A DNA stretch of 64,000 nt from G963677445 sp963678275 (GTDB lineage Bacteria > Bacteroidota > Ignavibacteria > Ignavibacteriales > Melioribacteraceae). Under the pieces are notes generated by a model that saw only the letters and a list, made by a program, of their open reading frames with translations, ran no database searches and was not told the DNA's origin. A program made the position numbers and the translations under genes. Below are positions 1 to 7,215 of the stretch, one piece after another. The first letter of the stretch is position 1. Each line of letters starts with the position of its first letter. The stretch spans positions 1,674,001 through 1,738,000 of the forward strand of contig OY782765.1 of NCBI GenBank assembly GCA_963678275.1. The letters are read 5' to 3'.

Positions 1-1
1 T

Positions 2-156
2 CCCGAATCAGAAGTTTTGAGTAAATTCATGAAATTACAAAATTACCTGTAGGACAGATTTGCAATCTGTCCTTACCACCTCGGAATGAGCGCTGCCTTT
101 CAAATAATGTCTGCCTCGCGCTATCCGCTCAGGACAGAATTCAATTCTGTCCTACA
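2..156 (+). repeat. Palindromic repeat, copy 1 (AGGACAG type)
   Basis: First of two direct copies spaced exactly 230 bp apart. It contains two hairpins with the same ends. One has a 10-bp stem AGGACAGATT at 51-60 pairing with 64-73 over a 3-nt loop. The other has an 11-bp stem AGGACAGAATT at 131-141 pairing with 143-153 over one nucleotide. The layout resembles paired REP-like elements (inference). No coding potential was seen. Confidence 0.8.
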
Positions 157-231
157 GTATTTTATTGATTTATTGACGTATAAAAAAAGCGCTGTAATTC
201 ATAATCAAATTAACTTAAAATGACTTCTGTC

Positions 232-386
232 CCCGAATCAGAAGCTTTGAGTAAATTCATGAAATTACAAAATTACCTGTAGGACAGATTTGCAATCTGT
301 CCTAACCACCTCGGAATGAGCGCTGCCTTTCAAATAATATCCGCCTCGCGTTATCCGCTCAGGACAGAATTCAATTCTGTCCTACA
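232..386 (+). repeat. Palindromic repeat, copy 2 (AGGACAG type)
   Basis: Near-identical direct copy of 2-156. Its hairpins lie at 281-303 and 361-383. The sequence diverges after 386, and a short remnant (ACAAATCTGTCCC) follows at 422-434. Confidence 0.8.
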
Positions 387-438
387 AAAAGCGCTTTTAT
401 TGATTATTAAGATGAGAGAGTACAAATCTGTCCCGCGG

Positions 439-456
439 TTTAACAATTTGGTAACA
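439..456 (+). promoter_or_regulatory. 18-bp motif TTTAACAATTTGGTAACA, also found at 50971
   Basis: An exact 18-bp match to 50971-50988. Both copies lie shortly before an ATG: 14 bp here (471, opening only a 16-codon hydrophobic frame) and 5 bp at 50994 (a real gene start). A leader or promoter-proximal element is possible, but its function is unknown. Confidence 0.3.
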
Positions 457-635
457 TATAAGAGGCAAAAATGATTATTAATAACTATTTACTTTGGGTT
501 GTAATAACTATTATTTTTTGAATGTTCTTTCAAAAAGTTTACGTATTTAATATTGGCAAAGGTCTAAATAGGACACGCATGGCTTTTAGATTTTTGTTAA
601 CTCGGAATGAGTGATTTAGAATCTTGTTTTGTAAT

Positions 636-816
636 TCCTGAAGAGCAGGACATATTTATTTCCCGGAAAAGCGGGAAAAACGCGGCTGGATTTTAACCCT
701 AAGCAGGGATGGAAAACTATATATTCTCTCCTCATTATTGGAGAAGAATGGTATCCTGCAAACTAAACCACAGCGATACCCGAGAATTAAGAGCCCGGTG
801 GAAGCCGGGCTTTTTT
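636..816 (+). ncRNA. Candidate structured small RNA ending in an intrinsic terminator
   Basis: A 180-nt stretch without a reading frame holds a run of hairpins. They are TCCTG/CAGGA (636-640 with 646-650), TTTCCCG/CGGGAAA (659-665 with 672-678), TCTCC/GGAGA (727-731 with 740-744) and GGTATC/GATACC (750-755 with 775-780, extended by CTG/CAG). It ends in a terminator hairpin at 792-811 followed by six Ts. The T-run lies on the plus side, so the terminator does not serve the minus-strand gene that ends at 888. It does not match tmRNA, RNase P RNA or SRP RNA as I know them. The transcript start is unknown. Confidence 0.35.
792..816 (+). terminator. Rho-independent terminator
   Basis: A perfect 7-bp stem AGCCCGG/CCGGGCT with a 6-nt loop is followed by TTTTTT. 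Its orientation is plus strand. Confidence 0.7.
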
Positions 817-887
817 AATTTTACTCCTGTGTGGAAATTATGTTGAATCTTTCATCCAGCAAAATGTCTGAGAAAGCGATTTTTTTG

Positions 888-1481
888 TCAATAAAGCGCT
901 TTACCCCAGGAGGAACTGAAAACAATTTCACCTGGATTTTTTCTTTTTCTTACAGACAATTCACTTGCTTTCAGATTGTCGGGAAGCGCCCCCGGATCAC
1001 CCGGATAACCACCGGCGATAACTGCTGCCGGAATAAATCCATCAGGAATGCCGAATAGTTCAGCCGCTTTGGTTTTATCAAAACCACCCATTTGATGCAT
1101 ATATATTCCTCTTGATATCGCCTCAACAGTCATCATGGCAACAGCCTGCCCGGTATCATATAACGCATAACCGTTTTCTTTACCGTTCCTGTCGAGATTT
1201 AGAGACGCGGCGCTCAGAATAAGCAGTGGAGCTTTTTCAGCCCAGGTTTTATTTCCGGGTAAAAGAGTATCGTAAATTTTTTCCCAGGTTTCGTCAAAAT
1301 TAATTCCCGCTACAAAACGCCAGGGCTGCTCATTATATGATGAGGCTGTCCATCTCGAGGCTTCAAAGAGAGAATACACATCCTCAGTCTTTAATTTTTT
1401 ATCTGAGAAACTGCGGGGACTCCATCTTTTCGCCAAAAGATCATTCACAGGATAAATTGTGTTCGCTTTTTTATTTGTCAT
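888..1481 (-). CDS. Nitroreductase family protein
   Basis: A 197-residue FMN-dependent oxidoreductase of the nitroreductase fold, probably a cytosolic NAD(P)H-dependent enzyme acting on nitro compounds, quinones or enones. The N-terminal RWSPRSFS segment and the following SSYNEQPWRF segment are the usual FMN phosphate and isoalloxazine contacts. LYDTGQAVAMMTVEA is the dimer-interface helix. Length is normal for the family. The ATG has a purine-rich AAAGGAAAA site about 5 nt upstream. It stands alone between repeats, with no operon partner. The substrate cannot be deduced. Confidence 0.9.
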   Translation of the reverse strand: MTNKKANTIYPVNDLLAKRWSPRSFSDKKLKTEDVYSLFEASRWTASSYNEQPWRFVAGINFDETWEKIYDTLLPGNKTWAEKAPLLILSAASLNLDRNGKENGYALYDTGQAVAMMTVEAISRGIYMHQMGGFDKTKAAELFGIPDGFIPAAVIAGGYPGDPGALPDNLKASELSVRKRKNPGEIVFSSSWGKALY

Positions 1482-1646
1482 GGATTTTCCTTTTTTTATT
1501 TCATTTTGCTCTATAACAAAAAGGGAGAATAAGGAATTTCATTTGTTGTTGGAAAGATATTGATGAAAGAGTTATTTTACCGATAAACGGCTAAGCTGTC
1601 AAAATCAGAAACAAGAAATTGTTAGAAAAACCATCGAAATCATAAA

Positions 1647-2142
1647 CTGGCGGAGCCAGAAGTGAATAGTGGTTAGTGAAGAATGGAAACAATTCTCAGA
1701 TTTATTAAAGAACCCGACTTCGATGGCGACTTCGATTTGGATTTCTATGGCTAACATATATCCGGTTAATCTTTTTAATCACTCCATTCCTTTTCTGAGT
1801 TTTTTACGCGATCATTAGATAATTCCTTAGAACATATCGCTCGTTTGAATAAGGTTAATAAAGTTTAGTTTGGTTGGGTGGTTTCCTATGCTACTAAGGT
1901 TAAAAAAATCAAAAATAGGTTTCATAACATTCTTTTCATTCCTAATTCCTAATTCCTAATTTCTAATTCCTAATTCCTAATTCCTAATTCCTAATTCCTA
2001 ATTCCTTTTGTGGCTTTTCTTCCGCCTAAATCAGCGAAATCAAAATAAACTGCGGTCATCTTTTCAATTGTTAATTGTACATTATTAATTGTTAATTGAA
2101 ATTTTTCCATTATGCGTAGAATTTAACCTCTTACGGAATAAT
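1647..2142 (+). repeat. Module B, copy 1 (about 490 bp)
   Basis: Opens with CTGGCGGAGCCAG and closes with the border motif (CCATTATGCGTAG to TACGGAATAAT, 2107-2142). Inside are the phrases AAGGTTAATAA and TATGCTACTAAGGTTAAAAA, and a run of about nine TAATTCC-type heptamers at 1938-2006. Related copies start at 10377, 11053, 29711, 41240, 50324 and 53641. Non-coding. Confidence 0.85.
1938..2006 (+). repeat. Heptamer tandem repeat (TAATTCC)n
   Basis: About nine near-perfect tandem units of a 7-bp sequence inside module B copy 1. The corresponding position in other modules carries different heptamers. Confidence 0.85.
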
Positions 2143-2310
2143 CTGACCAAGCCGGAAACAACGCACCTGTCCGGTAGCTGAGTTGAGTCGAAGCTGCTGT
2201 CGCCGGATTCGATCCGCCGTGGAAAACAAGTCTCCGGCCGGGTACATGAAAAACCTCGCCATTTTGCGTGGCGGGATTCAACTTCTTGCAGAATTATCCC
2301 GTGCGACAAA
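2143..2310 (+). repeat. Module H, copy 1
   Basis: Follows module B directly. It begins with a degenerate CTGACCAAGCCGG and ends with a degenerate border (TCGCCATTTTGCGTGG). Its core (TAGCTGAGTTGAGTCGAAGC and what follows) matches 6225-6360. The minus-strand open frame here and the one at 6027-6344 share residues only because they cover this repeat, so I do not call a gene. Confidence 0.65.
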
Positions 2311-2336
2311 AAAGAACTAATTATCAAGGTAACTTA

Positions 2337-3476
2337 TCACTTCAGTAAATGCCCTATTCCAACACCGAGAAATGTCGCTATCGCGTACCCCAGTGTCCCG
2401 CATAAAATAGCCGGAATTACAAGAGCGTTCCATTTTCGCGCCACAGCCATTGCCGCGCTGGTGGTCGGTCCACCCATATTAGCGTTGGAAGCGATTATTA
2501 TTTCGGGCAGACTCAGTTTAAATAGCCTTCCGGCAAGGAGAATAATTATAAGGTGTATAGATAGAATTACAGCGGCAAAAAGAAATAGTATCGGTCCAAA
2601 CTTTAATACTACCATAATATTCGCGCTGGCTCCGATCGCCGCGAAAAAGACCTGCATGAGCAGAGTCCCCAGTGCATCAGCCCCGGCGATACGGCCTGTA
2701 TATTTTGGAAATATTGTTGCCATCGCCACAATCATCGCTGTAATTATCAGAATGCCGCTTCCTTTGATTCCTGTCAGATCAGCTATCATAAATCCGACAG
2801 CACAGATGATAAAACTAACCGCGAGAGCTTTAGCCATACTTTCCAATGTCGGCTTATCATAACCCGATTCCAGTTCCTGTTCAAAATTCTTTTCTACCCC
2901 CATTTCCTTATCATTAAAAATTTTTTTAAGGAATCCGACTGAAGGAAGGGCAAAAAGAACCATAAAATAGGCGGCCATAACCAGGTTATCGGCAGCGACT
3001 CCGGCCGCGAGCAGGTCACCCGAACGCATCTGAAGCGCTTCCGCGGCAGCGACATAATTCATCGAACCACCTATATAGGTAGCTGAAAATATGCCTGCCA
3101 GCTTCCAGCCCTCTTCACCGAGAGGTATTATATTATATGCTATTACCGTTCCGATAAATGTTCCGACGCCCCCGAAAAAAAATGCGATCAGAGTAGGCCC
3201 CGCCTCTTTTAGTATTCTTTTCAGGTCAGCTTTAAATAATAACAGAGGAATCGCTATTGGCACAAGATAAGACCAGACAATATCATAAGTTTCTGCCGAA
3301 GCCGGAATAACCGAAAGGTTGGACAAAATAAATGTTACAAGCAGAGCGACCATCATTGCCGATAGACGCGAGCCCCACCTGGTTTTTTCGGCCCAGAAAC
3401 CAAAAGCCGCGGCAAAAAGCAGAACAGCCCATAAAGCGAAATTATTTTCAGCGGATATCAGAGTAGTATCGAACAA
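2337..3476 (-). CDS. DUF819 family integral membrane protein (probable transporter)
   Basis: A 379-residue, very hydrophobic protein with about ten predicted membrane segments. The DUF819 family (YjcL-like) is made of putative permeases, and the two halves with Gly/Asn-rich re-entrant segments (TYIGGSMNYVAAAEAL, NANMGGPTTSAAMAVA) fit. The start is TTG at 3474-3476, supported by an AAGGAG site at 3483-3488 with a 6-nt gap. It lies 26 nt downstream of the DUF1611 gene, so the two are likely co-transcribed. DUF1611 proteins take part in D-glutamate or dipeptide metabolism in some bacteria, so uptake of an amino acid or peptide derivative is plausible (inference). Confidence 0.85.
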   Translation of the reverse strand: MFDTTLISAENNFALWAVLLFAAAFGFWAEKTRWGSRLSAMMVALLVTFILSNLSVIPASAETYDIVWSYLVPIAIPLLLFKADLKRILKEAGPTLIAFFFGGVGTFIGTVIAYNIIPLGEEGWKLAGIFSATYIGGSMNYVAAAEALQMRSGDLLAAGVAADNLVMAAYFMVLFALPSVGFLKKIFNDKEMGVEKNFEQELESGYDKPTLESMAKALAVSFIICAVGFMIADLTGIKGSGILIITAMIVAMATIFPKYTGRIAGADALGTLLMQVFFAAIGASANIMVVLKFGPILFLFAAVILSIHLIIILLAGRLFKLSLPEIIIASNANMGGPTTSAAMAVARKWNALVIPAILCGTLGYAIATFLGVGIGHLLK

Positions 3477-3502
3477 AATTTTCTCCTTTCAAAAGAATAT
3501 TA

Positions 3503-4534
3503 TTAACGAAGTTTTCTCGAATAAGAAAGCACAGCTTCCCCCAATTCTTCAGGGCCATCCCTTATAACGTCGCAAGCAGGTAAACCGGTCAGTTTTTTGA
3601 TTCCTTCCCTTTCAGCCGCGGCATCTTTTTCATTATGTTTACGGCTGTTTATGGCAATCCCGATAACTTTGGTTTTAAATAAATTGGCCGCGCTGCACTC
3701 AAACAAATTTATAACATCCCGCAGAGGGGGTATTTTCACCCCGTCGAGACCATGAATAAATTCCCTGCCCATTTCATAACACATAATAAGTCCCTGCGGC
3801 ATCGCGCCATGAAGCAGCCCTATCGACACAGCCGAATACCTCGGGTGCACCAGGCTTCCCTGTCCCTCGATAAAAAGAAAATCATGATGCTGATTCTCCA
3901 GTACAAGTTTTTCGGCGGAACCGCTGATGTAATCCCCCCTGACCGCGTCGACAGGTATTCCTTTTCCCGCGATAATAATACCGGTCTGACCTGTCGCCGC
4001 AAAACCGGCGTTATATCCCTTTTCAAGCAGATATTTCTGAACCTCCAGGCAGACAATCATTTTGCCCACCGAGCAGTCATTGCCTACTGTCTCAATCCTC
4101 AGACATTTCGGGTTAATTCCTTTCCGGTGAGCAACCCCCGTAAAATCTGTTTTCCTTATATCATCAATTTTAATCCCCGCTGCGCGCGCTTTCGATGAAA
4201 TTTCAGGATCATCCGAAAGAAAATGGTGAAGCCCCGAAACAATATTCATCTTTCTTTCTATCGCTTCAAAAATTCTGTATCTTAATTTTTGCGGCAGAAC
4301 ACCCCCCGGCGTGGCAATACCAATCAGAAGAGTATCCGCGGCAGGAGCATCATTAAAGTCAGCTACAATCGGAACTCCTCCCGCGTTGAGTAGTTCGCGG
4401 CTTATCCTGTCCCGGTTATATTTGTCCAGTAATGCTATAACCGATTCAGGTCTGTATAGCAAAACATTCCGCGCAGTTTTTGCTACATGGGGATTTGTAA
4501 AACCTTCTGTTAATATCAGATATTTTGGATTCAT
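3503..4534 (-). CDS. DUF1611 family P-loop protein, DgcN-like
   Basis: A protein of 343 residues if translation starts at the ATG at 4532-4534, where the conserved MNPKYLILTEGF begins. An in-frame ATG at 4601-4603 would add 23 residues with two cysteines that look unlike the family. Neither start has a clear ribosome site. The C-terminal half carries a P-loop (GNDCSVGKM). Some DUF1611 members are described as DgcN, an N-acetyltransferase for D-glutamate; others sit beside dipeptide epimerases. The downstream DUF819 permease gene suggests a two-gene uptake-and-modification operon. The exact substrate is not shown by the sequence. Confidence 0.8.
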   Translation of the reverse strand: MNPKYLILTEGFTNPHVAKTARNVLLYRPESVIALLDKYNRDRISRELLNAGGVPIVADFNDAPAADTLLIGIATPGGVLPQKLRYRIFEAIERKMNIVSGLHHFLSDDPEISSKARAAGIKIDDIRKTDFTGVAHRKGINPKCLRIETVGNDCSVGKMIVCLEVQKYLLEKGYNAGFAATGQTGIIIAGKGIPVDAVRGDYISGSAEKLVLENQHHDFLFIEGQGSLVHPRYSAVSIGLLHGAMPQGLIMCYEMGREFIHGLDGVKIPPLRDVINLFECSAANLFKTKVIGIAINSRKHNEKDAAAEREGIKKLTGLPACDVIRDGPEELGEAVLSYSRKLR

Positions 4535-4637
4535 CAAAAACCGGTATTTTTTGTGTACCGGACAAAAATAATAAATTTCTTCCTTCTTTGCCCTCTTTAA
4601 CATAAAATGTCAGTAGAATTATGCTTCCAAAACTATC

Positions 4638-5240
4638 TTAAATTAAAGGTTTTATTCCTGTATATCTTATAACATGCGCCTCGCCATTATGAAAATCCCC
4701 TTCATTCAGACTAATTTTGTCTTTAAGGAATATCAGCGGATCAAGATCCTGAAAGTCGGTAAATATATCCTCCAGACTATAGAGCATATCTTCATTTCGC
4801 GGACCGCCGGAATTTTCTTTAATCTGCTCCTTCTCAAAAACTTCCATTATTATTCTGCCACCCGGCTTTAAAGATTCCGCCAAACTCCTGTGAAATTTCT
4901 CCCTGACTTCCGGTAAAAGATGAAGATGAATGATGGCGATAAGATCGAACTGCCCGGCAGGCGGATGAAAATTACTGAGGTCTTCAACTTTATAATTTAT
5001 TTTTACACCTTTTTTCTCAGCCAGTTTTAATGCTTTTTCCCTTCCCTTAACACTGAAATCAACAGCAGACACATCAAAGCCCCTTGTCGCGGCAAAAACC
5101 GCGTTCCTTCCTTCACCCTCCCCGGGGAGCAAAAGTCTGCCTCCATTTATCTTTTCAATTTGTTCCATGAAAAAACGGTTTGGTTCTTCACCATAAACAT
5201 AATTTTCAGAATCAAATCTGTCATTCCAGAATTCTTTCAT
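4638..5240 (-). CDS. Class I SAM-dependent methyltransferase
   Basis: A 200-residue protein with a Rossmann-fold methyltransferase core. Motif I is LLLPGEGEGRNAVFAA, the acidic residue after the second strand is in VSAVDFS, and motif IV is FDLIAIIHLHLL. The N-terminal KEFWNDRF...VYGEEPNRF is typical of the TehB-like/YodH-like group of small methyltransferases. The substrate is unknown. It is divergent from nothing and lies between DUF1611 and ahpC on the same strand, about 100 nt from the first and 50 nt from the second, so co-transcription is possible. Confidence 0.85.
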   Translation of the reverse strand: MKEFWNDRFDSENYVYGEEPNRFFMEQIEKINGGRLLLPGEGEGRNAVFAATRGFDVSAVDFSVKGREKALKLAEKKGVKINYKVEDLSNFHPPAGQFDLIAIIHLHLLPEVREKFHRSLAESLKPGGRIIMEVFEKEQIKENSGGPRNEDMLYSLEDIFTDFQDLDPLIFLKDKISLNEGDFHNGEAHVIRYTGIKPLI

Positions 5241-5290
5241 AAATCCTCAAATTATAATGGTCCGGCAAATTCCGGATCGTTTTATTTATT

Positions 5291-5827
5291 TTATAAAGTA
5301 TCCTGACCGGTTTCCCAGTTGCATGGACAAAGTTTACCGGTCTGAAGAGCATCCAGCACCCTTAATACTTCAGGAACATTACGCCCGATGTTCAAATCAT
5401 TTACACAAATCCACCTTATTATACCATCCGGGTCTATAATGAATGTCGCTCTGTACGCGATCTTTTCATTTTCTTCCAGTATCCCGAGCTCCTCCGCGAG
5501 TGATTTGGAGGTATCGGCAAGCAGAGGAATTCGCAGCTCCTTTAGATCAGGTTCATTCTTACGCCAGGCAAGATGAACATATTCCGTATCGGTCGAAGCT
5601 CCAATCAGAAAAGTTTTCCTTTTTTCAAATTCCTCAAGATTTTTGTCAAATTCTATTATTTCGGTTGGACAAACATAGGTGAAATCTTTCGGATACCAGA
5701 ACATTACCATCCATTTCCCTTCCGATTTGTGTTCCTCTGACGAAATTTTAACGAACTCATTTCCCTTTTCCAGTGAAACAACAGATAATATGTTAAATTC
5801 CGGGAATTTCTGTCCAATTGATAACAT
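5291..5827 (-). CDS. ahpC: Peroxiredoxin, AhpC type with C-terminal CPC
   Basis: A 178-residue thiol peroxidase that reduces hydrogen peroxide and organic hydroperoxides. The peroxidatic cysteine is Cys53 in the motif DFTYVCPTE. The C-terminus has two cysteines, Cys167 and Cys169, in LCPCNW. This three-cysteine layout matches the mycobacterial AhpC group, which is re-reduced by AhpD or thioredoxin-like proteins rather than AhpF. Neither ahpD nor ahpF is adjacent. The ATG has AGGAG (5834-5838 on the complement) at a short distance. Confidence 0.9.
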   Translation of the reverse strand: MLSIGQKFPEFNILSVVSLEKGNEFVKISSEEHKSEGKWMVMFWYPKDFTYVCPTEIIEFDKNLEEFEKRKTFLIGASTDTEYVHLAWRKNEPDLKELRIPLLADTSKSLAEELGILEENEKIAYRATFIIDPDGIIRWICVNDLNIGRNVPEVLRVLDALQTGKLCPCNWETGQDTL

Positions 5828-6059
5828 TCGTAAGCTCCTGATTATTAGTATTGTTCGCGAATATAATTCAGTAAACCAAAAAATGTTTATCCCGGTTCTA
5901 TCTATTTGGAAATTATAATCTGGTTCTGTAAGAACTATCTTACCTTTTTTAAATAAGTAACGCTAAACTCTCAATTCCAAGGCTCCTGATCCCGGTTATA
6001 TAAAACAATAACTTACATGGATTCAGTCACAAAACAAAATCGCGGGATAGAAGTCTGGA

Positions 6060-6224
6060 AGAAAGTCCCGCCAGGGACAGCAGAAAATAGCCCCGCAATT
6101 CATTGTGGGGAACAAAGGCAGAGAGAAAATGAAAAGTCCCGCCAGGGACGACAGAGTACCCCGGCAAATTGATGGCTATAGATGGTTTTGCTTTTTGCGT
6201 AGAATTGACCTCTTGTTGAATAAT
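6060..6224 (+). repeat. Module E, copy 2
   Basis: Contains two copies of the GTCCCGCCAGGGAC hairpin and the CCCCGCAATTCATTGTGGGG stem-loop. It ends in a degenerate border motif at about 6191-6224. The core matches 40857-40962. REP-like hairpins; non-coding. Confidence 0.75.
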
Positions 6225-6360
6225 CCGGCTAAACCAGAAACAAATGCGATCATCCGGCAACTGAGCGGAGTTGAAGCTGCCACCGCTGGTTTCGACTCCA
6301 CTCAACCACCGGCTATGTTCATGAAATATTTCGCCAAATTGCATAGAATTTGACTGCTGA
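6225..6360 (+). repeat. Module H, copy 2
   Basis: Directly follows module E. It matches 2143-2310 in its core and ends in a degenerate border (TCGCCAAATTGCATAG, 6331-6346). The long minus-strand frame at 6027-6344 spans modules E and H and has no homology or codon signal I can recognise. Confidence 0.65.
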
Positions 6361-6443
6361 CAAATGAAGCAGTCCGGATCAGAAACGATGTACCTGCCAG
6401 AAGGCTGAGCTTGTCAAAATCCCGGAATTTGGCAATAAACAAT

Positions 6444-6467
6444 GTGTCACGGACAATTCCGTGACAC
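6444..6467. repeat. Perfect 10-bp hairpin
   Basis: GTGTCACGGA (6444-6453) pairs with TCCGTGACAC (6458-6467) over a 4-nt loop, 41 bp past the pyrE stop. No T-run follows on either strand, so it is either a REP-like palindrome or an atypical terminator. Confidence 0.5.
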
Positions 6468-6508
6468 AAACTGGTCGCAAATCTGTTCGATTCCCTTCCC
6501 GCTAAAAG

Positions 6509-7033
6509 TTATGCTAATTCCTTTAATTCAGCCATGGAAAAGAGAGGAGTAAGCTTCAGACCTGCATTGCCAAGATTTTCGAAAGCCTTATCTTCCCTAA
6601 CGATAACACACAATACATTTTCAACTTCGGCGCCAAGCTCTCTCAGTTCATTAGCGCTTGTAATTATCTGTCCGCCGGTGGTGACAACATCTTCAATAAT
6701 TGTAAGCTTTTTACCTTTAAATTCCAGCCCTTCGGCAAGTTTCCTGGTGCCATATTCTTTTGCTTTTTTCCTGACGAAAAGAGAAGGTATACCAGTTTTA
6801 GCCGAAATTGAAGCGGAAATAGGGATGCCCCCCATTTCAAGACCGGCAAAAAAATCAGTATCCTCAGGAACCAGCGCTTTCATCTGATCTGTTATCTCAG
6901 AGAGCAGTTCCGGAATAGATTCAAATTTGTATTTATCAAAATATTCATTGGATATTTTACCCGATCTCAGCAAAAATTCTCCCGTTATATGGGAAACATC
7001 ATAAATTTTTTTTCCAAGTTCTTCTCTGGTCAT
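6509..7033 (-). CDS. pyrE: Orotate phosphoribosyltransferase
   Basis: A 174-residue cytosolic enzyme that joins orotate to PRPP to make OMP in de novo pyrimidine synthesis. The PRPP-binding loop is IIEDVVTTGG. The FVRKKAKEYGTRKLAEG segment carries the catalytic-loop lysines. It is slightly shorter than the E. coli enzyme (213), as in the compact PyrE of many other phyla. The ATG is preceded by a weak purine stretch (GGAAAAAGAAAA). No other pyr gene is adjacent, and it is divergent from topA. Confidence 0.9.
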   Translation of the reverse strand: MTREELGKKIYDVSHITGEFLLRSGKISNEYFDKYKFESIPELLSEITDQMKALVPEDTDFFAGLEMGGIPISASISAKTGIPSLFVRKKAKEYGTRKLAEGLEFKGKKLTIIEDVVTTGGQIITSANELRELGAEVENVLCVIVREDKAFENLGNAGLKLTPLFSMAELKELA

Positions 7034-7215
7034 TTTTCTTTTTCCTGGTCAATTTAAGTAAAGAATACTGTTCTTTTGCCAATTTAACTGGCGAATTTAT
7101 ATCTCAAAACTTAAGGAATAATTTTCATTTTCCGTGAAAAATATTTTATTAAGAGCGCTATATTTTATTTATTTGTAACTCAGGTTATAAAATTTTGTAC
7201 AGAAAAAAGGGAAAC

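Noticed and set aside
2085..2327. Minus-strand protein shared with 6027-6344
   Set aside because: Both frames cover module H; similarity follows the repeat and stops at its edge.
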